Shown here piece by piece: positions 18,601-26,572 of a stretch of 64,000 nt of DNA; positions within the stretch are counted from its first letter, which is position 1, and each line of letters opens with the position of its first letter. Below the pieces are notes generated by a model. That model had not been told where the DNA came from, searched no databases, and was given only the letters and a program-made list of their open reading frames with translations. Source of the stretch: Ardenticatenales bacterium (GTDB lineage Bacteria > Chloroflexota > Anaerolineae > Epilineales > Epilineaceae); NCBI GenBank assembly GCA_020853525.1, contig JADYYS010000044.1, positions 1-64,000 of the forward strand. Reading direction: 5' to 3'. A program made the translations under genes and the position numbers.

Positions 18601-19231
18601 TCGCCACCTGTACGCCCTTGCCGCCGATGCCCATCTGATTGAAGACACGGTCCGCGCCGATCGTCGGGACGGCCTTGTCGAGCAGCGGGTAGTACGTCGG
18701 CGAGACCTCGATGTAGTCCAAGCCCGGCAAGCGGCTGAGGGCGATCAGCTGACGGCGCGTCGCGCGAACCAGGAACCCGTTCGCCACGGCGTCCATCTCG
18801 CCGTCGACGGCCGCCCCGCTGGCCAGGACGGCGGCGCGCACGGGCGCGTGCTGCGCCTCGAGGCGCGCGAACGCCCCGTCGCGGGCCGCGACGCCGGCGG
18901 CGGACGCATCCCCCACCGGGAATCCGGCGGCGCGGTACAGGTCGAATGCCGTCGGACCGTGCAGGATGACGTAGGCGTTCATCCGCGCCGCTTCACCGCC
19001 GGGTGCGGTACCGAGCCAGACGGGATGGTCGGTCACGGACTGCCGCAGCCTGGCGAGATCCGGGCCGGCCGGGGCGCCGACGGGCGGCGCCGACGGGCCG
19101 GCGCCGACCGGGGCGCCCGGGCCCAGCGGGGCGGCGTCGGCGGGCACCGCGCCGGCGGCGCCCACGGCCAGCACAACGGCGAAGGCAAGCGCCGGGATGA
19201 GTGCGACAAGCGGCGAAGGACGGGGGGTCAT
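15668..19231 (-). CDS. Secreted subtilisin-like (S8) protease with PA domain
   Basis: A 1187-residue exported serine protease. Signal peptide about 1-33, inhibitor-I9-like propeptide to about 180, then catalytic Asp213 (VAIIDTGID), His277 (HMHGTHVGG) and Ser604 (ISGTSMATPMV). A PA domain of roughly 430-540 is inserted between His and Ser (GGCSTNEVIGRAKAEGATGA). This is the lactocepin/cucumisin-type arrangement. After the catalytic core come fibronectin-like beta domains and a Pro/Thr-rich stalk (PTVTATATTRAEPTPTP), ending IYLPAALARDVFGSAP. The start at ATG 19231 is fixed by an AGGAGG ribosome site seven bases upstream and by the signal peptide. It is probably the first gene of the run reaching 12008, since the next start follows five bases after its stop. 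Confidence 0.95.
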   Translation of the reverse strand: MTPRPSPLVALIPALAFAVVLAVGAAGAVPADAAPLGPGAPVGAGPSAPPVGAPAGPDLARLRQSVTDHPVWLGTAPGGEAARMNAYVILHGPTAFDLYRAAGFPVGDASAAGVAARDGAFARLEAQHAPVRAAVLASGAAVDGEMDAVANGFLVRATRRQLIALSRLPGLDYIEVSPTYYPLLDKAVPTIGADRVFNQMGIGGKGVQVAIIDTGIDYTHRSLGGKGTVSDYRNNDPSFIEAGTFPNNKVIGGWDFVGNYGNGVPAPDADPLDQHMHGTHVGGIVAGMTGNPRVPHGVAPDATLIALKVFGPSGGTNVIVPAVEWCVEANLGRRPSGIPQRCDVINMSLGANWSYEVATEENVVRRAAEAGVAVISASGNAGDIAFITSAPAATGFGISVASTFAGGTRVDKIVAEVGGASQDIEALEADPTFAPQMAAVGSLTADLAFLGRGCTGDTSVADVNGKIALIAYGGCSTNEVIGRAKAEGATGALLFNSSDDLFSPNSDTGKFGDRVEIPSFGIALGDGTRLRDALARGTAVKVTFSESFKNSIQKDTLADTVSDFSSRGPSRAGAFKPEIAAPGSNITAPQIGTGDGPLTISGTSMATPMVCGVAALVIERLRKDGLAPEGRPLDPALSPVGLGALDVLSMLMNYTEIVYQGDNRLKNPVALARSGSGRVSVLRAVRGGTIVRAGTIAAVNYGRKAFAATRELDPVAIKIINITDAPKRYRLSTPYLFANDDTGAITYSYVSSEVDRNMISVPARSSKVVTLKTTVDPSKLKPYGAYGGNNVMSRGLTDAEADTHVTATEIDAAGAVVADGDVAHVPVYLVPRPVSDIRTTDPEKIIVDRTTGVGPLNLINASPVPGKAELFVHWAVDEQDNTEGGMNLENVGIRIVRDPQNARLVEIAIQTVRRRDIPLETSFRLFLDTNRDGKMDKMLFNDDQAWFLSQLGIQVQGLRVDGSQRMLMMDVAGHAPLSFRFPLVNFDSKPLAAFAEVTLDSRLIILRAYAADLGFADAAPVAFNAVLWHHASFDDVRGPSIRDPYDAMPNNGFIEGRDGSAALLDGRLTFDEKDIGFSVDRWSVDVGRSSEGFAAVTRKAGGKLDKVMVVYTHNLPGPDDIQILRLEDGSVAPPPTVTATATTRAEPTPTPIVFNTPVPTRPSTPEGPRPHIYLPAALARDVFGSAP

Positions 19232-19274
19232 GAGGCCTCCTCGCGCGGGTCGTGTCGGCATCGATCGAAAAGAA

Positions 19275-19292
19275 GGTCGACGAGCGTCGACC
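19275..19292. promoter_or_regulatory. Inverted repeat in the protease leader
   Basis: ggtcgacg-AG-cgtcgacc, a perfect 8-base inverted repeat, lies between the predicted promoter and the ATG of the S8 protease. The two-base centre disfavours an RNA hairpin loop, so an operator for a dimeric regulator is as likely as a leader structure. Confidence 0.35.
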
Positions 19293-19320
19293 GGGATCGA
19301 GTCCGAGCGCGCAGCCGACA

Positions 19321-19348
19321 ATGGTATCGGGTTGAGGGGTGGCGTCAA
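19321..19348 (-). promoter_or_regulatory. Promoter of the S8 protease-glycosyltransferase run
   Basis: On the minus strand TTGACG (19348-19343), 16-base spacer, TACCAT (19326-19321). The start site would fall near 19313, leaving a leader of about 80 bases. Confidence 0.5.
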
Positions 19349-19383
19349 AGGGGTGACGCTGCGGCAGAGCGCGCGCGGAAAGG

Positions 19384-19389
19384 TATCAT
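19384..19389 (+). promoter_or_regulatory. -10 box at leaderless distance from a membrane glycosyltransferase
   Basis: TATCAT followed by exactly 8 bases and then ATG 19398, the same geometry as phoU. No convincing -35 is visible, and there is no Shine-Dalgarno sequence before this ATG. Confidence 0.45.
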
Positions 19390-19397
19390 CGTCCGTC

Positions 19398-21053
19398 ATG
19401 CCCTCCCCTCGGCCCGTCGACAGGGCCACCGAAGCAACCCTTGGCGCGCGCGGTCACGGCGCCGCAGCGCGCTGGCGCATCCTCGGCGCGGCGCTCGGGC
19501 TGGCCTACGTGGCCTTCAGCCTGTCGCACCTCGGGGGGGCGTATTGGGACTCGGACGAAGGCTTGAACCTGATGAAGGGACGGCTCTTCGGCCTGGGGTA
19601 CGCGCTCTACGATCCGATCTGGTCCGATCAGCCGCCCGGCTACACCGGCCTGCTGGCCCTGGCGTTCACCGTCGCCGGCCCGTCCGTGGCGGCGGCGCGG
19701 GCGGTGACCTTCGCGTTCGCGCTGCTGGCGATGTGGGCCGGCGCACGGATCGCGGGCGAGCTCGGCGGTGGGCGACCGGCACGGATGGCGGCGGCGGCGG
19801 CGCTGGCTCTGGCGCCCAACTTCTTCTGGGCTTCGCGCGCAGCGATGATCGGCCTGCCGGCGCTGGCGCTGGCGGCGGCGGCGATGGCGATGACGCTGGG
19901 CTATGCGGCACGCGGGCGGCGGCGGGATCTGGCGCTGGCGGGGCTGCTGCTCGGGCTGAGCTGCTGGATGAAGCTGATCGGCGCCTACCTGGTCGTGCCG
20001 ATCGGGCTGGCGGTCTGGCTGCGCCGTCGCGACGTCCGGGCCGATCGGAACGGCGCCGGGCCGCACGGGCCGGCGCGTCGGCAGGATGAGGTCGTCCGCG
20101 ACCTGGCGGCGCTGGCGCTGGCGATCGGGCTGCCGCTGGCCGCGATGCTCCTCCTGTTCGACGGGCGGGCGCTGCTCGGGCAGGTCGTCGGCACCGTCGT
20201 CGGGGCGCGCGGCGCGGAACCGCTGGACGTGGCGTGGAACGCGGTCAAGCTGGCGGACTGGGGGATCGCACGGGACATCGGGCGGGCGGACTGGACGTTC
20301 GGCGACCACGCTTGGCTCGTGGCGCCGGCGCTCGCGGGACTCGTCGTCGCGTTGCGGCGGCGGCGGGAGGCGGGCATCGTCGTCGGGGTCTGGCTGGGGT
20401 TGACGCTGATCGCCCTGCTGGTGCAGAACCCGCTCTGGCCGAAGCACCATTTCCTGGCGCTGCTCGTCCTGATGGCGCCGCTGGCCGGGCTCGGGATCGA
20501 GTGGGCGACGTCGTCGCTGATCACGGAGTGGCGGGCGCGTGCCGGTTCGGCGGCGGGAAGCGGTGCCGACGTCACGTTCGGCGTCGGCCTCCTGGGTGCG
20601 CTCGTCATAGCGGCGACGGTCGTGCCGCTGCCGGCGGCGATTCGGGCCGACGTCGCCCGCGTCTCGGCCGTGCCGCTCAAGGAAAGCGGCAAGCTGCCGA
20701 GCCACTCCGACAGCTGGTTGACGCTGGACGAGGCGGTCGTGTTCCTGCGAGCGCACACCCGGCCGGGCGACTGGGTGGTCACCGACCACGCGTTCGTGGC
20801 GTTCACGGCGGACCGGCCGGTGCCGCCGGAGCTGGCGGTGATCTCGTCGAAACGCGTGGCCACCGGGAGGCTGACGGCCGAGGAGATCATCGCGGTCACG
20901 CGTCGGCGGAACGCGGCAGCCGTGCTGTTCTGGGACGGGGACCGGCTGACGGACGCGTTCCCGGCGTTCGTGGACTGGGTGGCGTGGAACTACGAGGCGG
21001 TCCATGGGGCGCCGGCGGGGTGGGCGTTGTGGGTGCGGAAGGAGGGGTCATGA
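19398..21053 (+). CDS. Membrane glycosyltransferase of the GT39/ArnT fold
   Basis: A 551-residue integral membrane protein with about 10-12 hydrophobic segments. Family signature: the first periplasmic loop AYWDSDEGLNLMKGRLFGLG, holding the catalytic DE pair, followed by LYDPIWSDQPPGY (the D-QPP motif). These enzymes take the sugar from a polyprenyl-phosphate donor and transfer it outside the membrane to protein, lipid or glycan. The C-terminal soluble part (DWVVTDHAFVAFTADRPVPPEL) resembles the outer domain of other bacterial members. The start at ATG 19398 agrees with the -10 box position. Its neighbour at 21105 is a paralogue with the same layout, so the two may act in sequence. Confidence 0.9.
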   Translation: MPSPRPVDRATEATLGARGHGAAARWRILGAALGLAYVAFSLSHLGGAYWDSDEGLNLMKGRLFGLGYALYDPIWSDQPPGYTGLLALAFTVAGPSVAAARAVTFAFALLAMWAGARIAGELGGGRPARMAAAAALALAPNFFWASRAAMIGLPALALAAAAMAMTLGYAARGRRRDLALAGLLLGLSCWMKLIGAYLVVPIGLAVWLRRRDVRADRNGAGPHGPARRQDEVVRDLAALALAIGLPLAAMLLLFDGRALLGQVVGTVVGARGAEPLDVAWNAVKLADWGIARDIGRADWTFGDHAWLVAPALAGLVVALRRRREAGIVVGVWLGLTLIALLVQNPLWPKHHFLALLVLMAPLAGLGIEWATSSLITEWRARAGSAAGSGADVTFGVGLLGALVIAATVVPLPAAIRADVARVSAVPLKESGKLPSHSDSWLTLDEAVVFLRAHTRPGDWVVTDHAFVAFTADRPVPPELAVISSKRVATGRLTAEEIIAVTRRRNAAAVLFWDGDRLTDAFPAFVDWVAWNYEAVHGAPAGWALWVRKEGS

Positions 21054-21104
21054 GGACGCGACGCGGATGGGCGATTCGATGACGACGAAAACGATGACAC
21101 GACG

Positions 21105-22730
21105 ATGACTTCCCCGTCGCCGACGCCGCGCCGCGATGTCGCGTGCGGGCTGGCCCTCATCGCCCTGTGCGCCGCGTTCTTCGCCCTCTCCACGCGCTGG
21201 TTCGGCTTCTACGCCTGGGGCATCGACGAGGGGATGTACGTGATGCGCGCCCGGATGATGGGCGAGGGCTTTGCGCTCTACCGCGACATCTGGTTCAACC
21301 ATCCGCCGCTGCTCGTGCTGCTGGTCAGGGCGATGTTCGATGCCCGGGGCGAGTCGGTGGAGGCGGCCCGCCTCGTGCCGCTCTTCTGCGCGACGCTCGG
21401 CCTCGCGGCGACGGTCGTCATCGCGCGGGCGCTCGGCGGCTGGCGGGCGGGGTTCGCGGCGGGCACGCTGCTCGTCGTGTCGCCCCTCTGGTTCAGCCTG
21501 TCGCGCGCGGTCATGGCCACGCTGCCGGCGCTCAGCCTGGCGATGGTGTCGATGGCGCTGATCGTCGGCTACCGGGCAGCGACGCGGGACGGACGGCGGG
21601 CGTGGGCGATCGCGGCGCTCGTGACGTCGGGCTTGGCGTTCGGCATCGGGCTGGCCGTCAAGTTGATCGCCCTGCCGTGGCTGGTGCCGCTGGCGCTGCT
21701 CGCGCTGGACGGGCACGTCGGCAAAGTCGAGGGCAGTGGCAGGCCGACATGGCGCACGCCGCATGCGTGGCCGTGGGGGCGGATCGCCGTCGACGCGCTG
21801 CTGTGGGCCGTCGCGGCGGCGGCGCCTCTGGCGTGGGTCGTGGCGACGTACGGCATCGGCGCGGTCGCGTCGCAGGCGGTGGGAAGCTTGGTGACGGCGC
21901 GGGCGGCGCTCGGATTCGACTTCAGCGGGAATGTCGCCAAGCTGTTGGAGGCGGGGGTGGAGGGGCAGCTCGGGATCCTGGCCCTCGGCGTGTTCGCGGT
22001 GGCATTCGGGCTGTCAAATCGGCCCGGCGGCGGGCGCGATGCGCGCGGTGTAGGGGCACGGCATGCCGTGCCCACGCCCACAACAACCGCCGGCAACCAC
22101 TCTGCTGTGGCCGACGATGGTCGCCGATTGTGGTGGATCGTCGCGGTGTGGCTGATCGTCGGACTGGCGGCGGTGCTGCTGCACGCGCCGATCTGGTCGC
22201 ACCACTACCTCCTCCTCGTCTACCCCCTCGCCGTCGCTGCCGGCTGCGGCCTCTGGGCGGTCGTCGACAGCGTCGCTCCCGCTGCCCGCGACGACGACGC
22301 CGGCTGGCGCGCGTTCGCCTTCACCGTCGCCGGCGCCGTCCTCCTGTCGCTGCCCGTGCAGGCCGTGCGGCTCGTCGACTCGACGCGGGCGTGGGACGAC
22401 GCGGCGGGCGAGGCGATCGCGCGGCTCGGCGATGTCGCGAAGCCCGGCGACTACGTGATCACGGACAGCCCGATGATCGCCTTCCGGGCCGGGCTGAACG
22501 TGCCGCCGGACCTGTGCGATCCGGGCAAGAAGCGGATCGACGCGGGCGAGCTGACGATGGACGCCGTGCTGGCCGACATCGAGCGCTTCCAGCCGAGCGC
22601 GGTGCTGTTCTGGGAGGGACGGTTGTCGCGGGGGCCGTTCGGGGGGTTCCCGGCGGCGGTCGAGGGGGCAGGGTTCGTGCGGGTGGCGGAGCTCGACGCG
22701 CGGGCGGAGCGGTGGTTGTACGGGCGGTGA
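21105..22730 (+). CDS. Second membrane glycosyltransferase of the GT39/ArnT fold
   Basis: A 541-residue multi-pass protein paralogous to the one just upstream. First outer loop: FYAWGIDEGMYVMRARMMGEG, then LYRDIWFNHPPLLV. The C-terminal domain shares DYVITDSPMIAFRAGLNVPPDL and VLFWEGRL with the neighbour's DWVVTDHAF and VLFWDGDRL. The gene begins 51 bases after the upstream stop, so the pair is probably one transcript. Around residues 310-335 an in-frame stretch (GARHAVPTPTTT) is encoded by a dispersed 20-base palindrome. It falls in a loop between membrane helices and leaves the reading frame intact. Confidence 0.9.
   Translation: MTSPSPTPRRDVACGLALIALCAAFFALSTRWFGFYAWGIDEGMYVMRARMMGEGFALYRDIWFNHPPLLVLLVRAMFDARGESVEAARLVPLFCATLGLAATVVIARALGGWRAGFAAGTLLVVSPLWFSLSRAVMATLPALSLAMVSMALIVGYRAATRDGRRAWAIAALVTSGLAFGIGLAVKLIALPWLVPLALLALDGHVGKVEGSGRPTWRTPHAWPWGRIAVDALLWAVAAAAPLAWVVATYGIGAVASQAVGSLVTARAALGFDFSGNVAKLLEAGVEGQLGILALGVFAVAFGLSNRPGGGRDARGVGARHAVPTPTTTAGNHSAVADDGRRLWWIVAVWLIVGLAAVLLHAPIWSHHYLLLVYPLAVAAGCGLWAVVDSVAPAARDDDAGWRAFAFTVAGAVLLSLPVQAVRLVDSTRAWDDAAGEAIARLGDVAKPGDYVITDSPMIAFRAGLNVPPDLCDPGKKRIDAGELTMDAVLADIERFQPSAVLFWEGRLSRGPFGGFPAAVEGAGFVRVAELDARAERWLYGR
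22054..22073. repeat. Dispersed 20-base palindrome inside a coding region
   Basis: gggcacggcatgccgtgccc, a perfect palindrome, identical to a copy at 58144-58163. Here it lies inside the second membrane glycosyltransferase gene and is translated in frame. Confidence 0.8.
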
Positions 22731-22821
22731 CGGGTGCCCGGCGGCGAGGGGATTTCCTTCGCGTCGCAGGGAAGTGGAACGGGCCGGGTCAGCGAAGCCC
22801 GTCCGGCGGGTTAATCCAGGC

Positions 22822-24201
22822 ATGGTTGCGCCAACACCGCCCTCCCGCTCACACCGCCCGCATTCGAGCCGACCGCCGCGCGCCACCCACCGCTTCGCCC
22901 GCGGCCACGCGATCATCGTCGGCGCGGCCCGATTCCTGGCAGCCGTCGCCATCGCCGCCATCGCTCATCTCAGCGTGTTGCGCGCCATCGCCGCGCGCGC
23001 GCAGGAAAACCCGCCCTACTTCGTCCTGCTGTGGGGCGAACCCGTGTCCGGCGTCACGCTGTCCTTGCGCTCCGAGCCCGGCAGCCGCTGCTGGCGCGGC
23101 GCGTGCGTCGATACGGGCGGCACCGTCACGCTCGTCGAGCCGCTGACGGTCACGCTCGGCACGACCGCGACGGTGTTCATGAATCGGAATCGGGACGAGC
23201 CCCATCGGATGACGGCCACGTGGCATCCCGTCGGGCGGTCGGACGGCGAGGCGATCGACGCGCTCACCCAGCGGTGGCGGGCGCTGCCGCCCGGTCGGTC
23301 CGTGGATCTCGGCACCACGGGCATCGCCACGGTCACGCTGCCGGACGAAGAAGGCTGGTGGGTGCTCGCCGTGCACACGGTATGGGGCGACGCGACGCGC
23401 TCGGAGGTCAACTGGGGCATGTTGCTCAACGTGATCGACGGGACGGGCGAACGGGAGTTCACCGGTACGTACTTCCGGCGATTCGAAGCTTCCGCGTTCA
23501 CACCGGGCGAGGGCAGATGTTATCAAGACGCGGGGACGTGGTGGCTCGATGCCACCGACCGCACGGGCTTCTATTCTCGCTACGATGCAATTCAGGCCGA
23601 CGTGTCCGGTGCACCGTGGCGTAGCAACGCGTATGACTTCGTCGTGGTGAACGTCACGTTCCGCGGCTTCGTGGAGCCGTATGGGGCCGCAGGCGCCTCA
23701 TGGGCACGTGCCGGCGGCAGGCGAGATGTCTTCGTCACCGAGTTGCTCGACATGCAGCCGACGCTCCTGTGCGGCGGCGACAAGCCGGATCTGCTCCTGG
23801 CGGACGCTGCCGTCGATGCCGCCGATTGCGTGCGCGGCAAAGTGAGCGAGCGCATCCGCGTGGCGGTCCGCAACGTCGGCTCGCAGCCGTCCGATGCGTA
23901 CCGAGTGACCGTCACGGACGCGACGGGCGCCTCGATCCAGACTTGGCGTGGCGATTCTCTGGCCGCAGGAGAGTCGTTCACCTTCCAGACGGTTCGCACC
24001 CGTTGGCCCGAAGAGTCCACCGCCGCCGGTGCGATCGTCACGTCCGACGATCCGTTTACCGAGCGCTTCCCGTGGTCGAACAACGACCGCGCGTTCGTTC
24101 TGCCGGCCCCGGTGCCGACGGCCTGCCCTCCGCCCCGCCCGGGCGAGGCCGCGCAACGGCTCTGGCTGCCCGTTCTGTCGCTGAATCGACGGTGGCGCTG
24201 A
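22822..24201 (+). CDS. Secreted protein with CARDB-like C-terminal domain and LP tail
   Basis: A 459-residue exported protein from ATG 22822; a GTG at 22774 in frame would add 16 residues. A basic N-terminus precedes a hydrophobic segment (IIVGAARFLAAVAIAAIAHL). The body is beta-rich with few recognisable motifs. Residues near 340-420 (RIRVAVRNVGSQPSDAYRV to ESFTFQTV) resemble a CARDB-type cell-adhesion beta sandwich. The protein ends RLWLPVLSLNRRWR, the same LP-type tail as the S8 proteases. I do not recognise the N-terminal half. The four cysteines suggest an exported, possibly disulfide-bonded, protein. Confidence 0.75.
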   Translation: MVAPTPPSRSHRPHSSRPPRATHRFARGHAIIVGAARFLAAVAIAAIAHLSVLRAIAARAQENPPYFVLLWGEPVSGVTLSLRSEPGSRCWRGACVDTGGTVTLVEPLTVTLGTTATVFMNRNRDEPHRMTATWHPVGRSDGEAIDALTQRWRALPPGRSVDLGTTGIATVTLPDEEGWWVLAVHTVWGDATRSEVNWGMLLNVIDGTGEREFTGTYFRRFEASAFTPGEGRCYQDAGTWWLDATDRTGFYSRYDAIQADVSGAPWRSNAYDFVVVNVTFRGFVEPYGAAGASWARAGGRRDVFVTELLDMQPTLLCGGDKPDLLLADAAVDAADCVRGKVSERIRVAVRNVGSQPSDAYRVTVTDATGASIQTWRGDSLAAGESFTFQTVRTRWPEESTAAGAIVTSDDPFTERFPWSNNDRAFVLPAPVPTACPPPRPGEAAQRLWLPVLSLNRRWR

Positions 24202-24303
24202 GCGACGTCGACGTCCGGGCCGGCACATCGCCCAAACTGGGCCGACGACTAGAATGGACCGCGTCGCCACGCCCGACGTTGCCCATCCGGAGCCGCCACG
24301 CCC

Positions 24304-24939
24304 ATGCCCCTCGCCAAGCCCGCCGACACCGCCGCCCCCCTCCACCCCCCCCTCCGCGCCCGCTGGAGCCCCCGCGCCTTCAGCCCTCGCCCCGTCCCGT
24401 CCGCCGCACTCCGCACGCTCTTCGAGGCCGCGCGCTGGGCGCCGTCGTCCGGGAACAACCAGCCGTGGCGCTTCGTCGTCGCCACCATCGACGGCGAGCC
24501 CGAGGCGCACGCGCGGCTCGTCGGCTGCCTGAACGAGGGCAACCGGCGGTGGGCGTTCCGCGCGCCGGTCCTCGTGTTCGCCTGCACGAAGTTGACGATC
24601 GAACGCCCCGACCGCCCGCCGCGCGACAACGCCCACGCCTGGTACGACCTCGGTCAGGCCGTGGCGCACCTTAGCGTGCAGGCGACGGCCGACGGGCTGT
24701 TCATCCACCAGATGGCCGGCTTCGACGCCGCGGCGGCGCGCGCGGCGTGCGGCGTGCCGGAGGGGTTCGACGTCGTGACGGCCGTCGCGATCGGGTACTT
24801 CGGGGACGTCGAGGACCTCGACGAGGACCTGCAGGTGCGCGAGCGGGCGTCGCGGGGGCGGCGGGTGGCGGGAGAGAGCGTGTGGCGGGGGCGGTGGGAC
24901 GATCGCGCAACGTGGACATGGGATGATGGGGCGGCGTGA
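24304..24939 (+). CDS. Nitroreductase-family flavoprotein
   Basis: A 211-residue FMN-dependent oxidoreductase. Family features: RWSPRAFSPRPVPSAALRTL and the FMN-binding AARWAPSSGNNQPWRFVVAT at about 45-60. Next come WYDLGQAVAHLSVQATADGL and the late AVAIGYFGDVEDL, typical of the Frm2/HBN1 and TdsD-like nitroreductases. Length is normal. The natural substrate cannot be told; relatives reduce nitro groups, quinones or flavin. A TAGAAT box at 24250-24255 could be its -10, without a clear -35. Confidence 0.9.
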   Translation: MPLAKPADTAAPLHPPLRARWSPRAFSPRPVPSAALRTLFEAARWAPSSGNNQPWRFVVATIDGEPEAHARLVGCLNEGNRRWAFRAPVLVFACTKLTIERPDRPPRDNAHAWYDLGQAVAHLSVQATADGLFIHQMAGFDAAAARAACGVPEGFDVVTAVAIGYFGDVEDLDEDLQVRERASRGRRVAGESVWRGRWDDRATWTWDDGAA

Positions 24940-24953
24940 GCGGATCGACCGCG

Positions 24954-24983
24954 TTGCTCGGGCCGACCACGCCGTGCTATCGT
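24954..24983 (+). promoter_or_regulatory. Promoter of the toxin-antitoxin pair
   Basis: TTGCTC, 18-base spacer, TATCGT, about 90 bases before the antitoxin ATG. It overlaps the end of the nitroreductase neighbourhood. Confidence 0.45.
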
Positions 24984-25073
24984 AGCGGTCGAGTCAAAGT
25001 GAGTCACCAGCGCGTGATCCCGTCGCGGGTCCGCCGCCCTCGTCGCGAGACGGCAGATGGAGGCACAACCGAA

Positions 25074-25349
25074 ATGCGCCAGATCACGATTCGACTGACC
25101 GACGAAGCGTTGCAGAAGGCCGTCGAGGAAACCGCGCGGCGCGAGGACATCTCGCTCAACAAGGCCGTCGTTCGCCTTCTGCGCCGCGGTGCGGGCCTCG
25201 ATCCCGAGCCGGACGATGTCGTCGGGAACGCGCTGGACCACCTCTTCGGCACCTGGACCGAGGAGGAGTACCAGGAGTTCGAGGAGGCGGTCCGCATCTT
25301 CGAAGAGATCGATCCCGATGAGTGGTCGAACGGGGAGACCCCGGCGTGA
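25074..25349 (+). CDS. VapB-like antitoxin (ribbon-helix-helix type)
   Basis: A 91-residue protein partner of the PIN toxin that follows. The N-terminus RQITIRLTDEALQKAVEETARREDISLNKAVVRLLRR is a classic ribbon-helix-helix DNA-binding unit; the acidic C-terminus (EEEYQEFEEAVRIFEEID) would wrap the toxin. The ATG at 25074 has a GGAGG ribosome site; the longer in-frame ORF from 24936 lacks one and reads into non-conserved sequence. The stop overlaps the toxin GTG by four bases. Autorepression of the promoter upstream is expected for this family. Confidence 0.88.
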   Translation: MRQITIRLTDEALQKAVEETARREDISLNKAVVRLLRRGAGLDPEPDDVVGNALDHLFGTWTEEEYQEFEEAVRIFEEIDPDEWSNGETPA

Positions 25350-25744
25350 CCGTCGTCCTCGACACGAACATCTACAGCGCGTGGCGGCGCGGCGACCCGC
25401 GGGTCCGATCGCACGTAACGCAGGCCAACGCGCTGCTGCTGCCGGTGATCGTCATCGGCGAGCTGCTGGCCGGGTTCCGGCGCGGAACGCGGCTGCAGCG
25501 GAATCTCGATGACCTCCAAACCATGCTCGACCTCCCGCAGGTGAGAGTCGTCGACGTCTCGACCCGGACGGCGGACCGCTACGGCCGGATCGAGGCGATC
25601 CTCCGCCGCCGCGGCCGGCCGATCCCACCCAACGACGTTTGGATCGCCGCCACCGCATCCGATCACGGCGTCCCGCTCCTGTCCTTCGATCGCCACTTCG
25701 CCACAGTCCCGGGCATCGATTGGATCGACCCGGCACGTCCGTGA
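25346..25744 (+). CDS. vapC: VapC-like PIN-domain ribonuclease toxin
   Basis: A 132-residue PIN-domain RNase, magnesium dependent in the family. All four acidic residues are present: Asp6 (VVLDTNIYSA), Glu39 (VIGELLAGF), Asp97 (PPNDVWIAATA) and Asp115 (LLSFDRHF). The GTG start at 25346 overlaps the antitoxin stop (GTGA) and is preceded by GGGGAG. An ATG at 25322 in frame is also possible but sits before the ribosome site. Likely target RNAs (tRNA or rRNA in known members) cannot be predicted. Confidence 0.93.
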   Translation: MTVVLDTNIYSAWRRGDPRVRSHVTQANALLLPVIVIGELLAGFRRGTRLQRNLDDLQTMLDLPQVRVVDVSTRTADRYGRIEAILRRRGRPIPPNDVWIAATASDHGVPLLSFDRHFATVPGIDWIDPARP

Positions 25745-25780
25745 GAAGGTCGTTCGCGCCCCAAGGCGGCCCACCTGTGT

Positions 25781-25797
25781 TGGACGACAATCGTCCA
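25781..25797. promoter_or_regulatory. Inverted repeat upstream of the sigma factor gene
   Basis: tggacga-caa-tcgtcca, perfect 7-base arms, in the 220-base gap between the toxin and the sigma factor. It is a candidate operator; the rest of the gap shows no clear promoter. Confidence 0.3.
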
Positions 25798-25964
25798 CGC
25801 ATGATCGTCGGTGCTAATCCTCGCCCCTCCACGCACGTCATGCCCCGTAGATGCGCGCCGATGACGCGCACCCGTCCACCCGGCGCCCGCCGCCGTCGCC
25901 GCCCATCGCCTTGCTTGGCCATGCGGTGGCCGCCGACGACTTGCGCCCCCCCAAGGAGTCTGAC

Positions 25965-26546
25965 GTGCCCATGCTCACCCGGCGCATCCCGGCGCCGGCC
26001 GGCCTCGCGGTCGTGAGCCGGTCGCGGGCGCTCGACGCCGGTGCGCTCTACGCGGCGCACGCACGCGACGTGTTCCGCGCCGCGCACCGCATCACCGGCA
26101 GCGTCCAGGACGCGGAGGACGTGCTGCAGACCGTCTTCCTGCGCCTGATGCGCACGCCCGAAGCCGCCGACCTCGACAACGCGGCCGGCTACCTCCATCG
26201 CTCGGCCGTCAACGCCGCGCTCGATCTGCTGCGCCAGCGCCGCCGCCGCGCCGCCGTCTCGCTGGACGGTGCCACCGACGACGACGCCCCGCTGCCGATC
26301 GCCCGCGAGGCGGCCGACGCGGCGGTCACGCCGCCCACCGACAACACCCTGCGCGATGCGCTGCGGACCGCGGTTGCGGCGCTGCCGGCGCGCACGGCCC
26401 AGATCTTCGCCCTCCGTTACTTCGAGGGCTACTCCAACCGACAGATCGCAGATTTGCTCGATTCGACCGAAAACAGCATCGGCGTCACCCTCCACCGTGC
26501 CCGCGCGCGGCTGCGAGTGGACCTGACCCCGTGGCTGACGGCCTAA
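25965..26546 (+). CDS. ECF-type RNA polymerase sigma factor
   Basis: A 193-residue group-4 sigma factor. Region 2: YAAHARDVFRAAHRITGSVQDAEDVLQTVFLRL. Region 4: LPARTAQIFALRYFEGYSNRQIADLLDSTENSIGVTLHRARARL, quoted here by position about 145-185. The GTG at 25965 is preferred over ATG 25971 because AAGGAG (25953-25958) lies exactly six bases before it. The gene is followed 26 bases later by a FecR-type membrane protein, the standard sigma/anti-sigma arrangement, so its activity is probably held at the membrane until an outside signal arrives. Confidence 0.93.
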   Translation: MPMLTRRIPAPAGLAVVSRSRALDAGALYAAHARDVFRAAHRITGSVQDAEDVLQTVFLRLMRTPEAADLDNAAGYLHRSAVNAALDLLRQRRRRAAVSLDGATDDDAPLPIAREAADAAVTPPTDNTLRDALRTAVAALPARTAQIFALRYFEGYSNRQIADLLDSTENSIGVTLHRARARLRVDLTPWLTA

Positions 26547-26572
26547 CGGCCTGACGAGGAGGACTGTTTCCC

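Noticed and set aside
15347-20089. Long plus-strand frame across the second protease
   Set aside because: Same reason: a shadow of the S8 protease and glycosyltransferase frames, low-complexity and crossing a gene boundary.
25851-25970. Longer sigma-factor N-terminus from 25851
   Set aside because: The extra residues are Pro/Arg-rich with no region-2 similarity, and the AAGGAG site fits GTG 25965 exactly.
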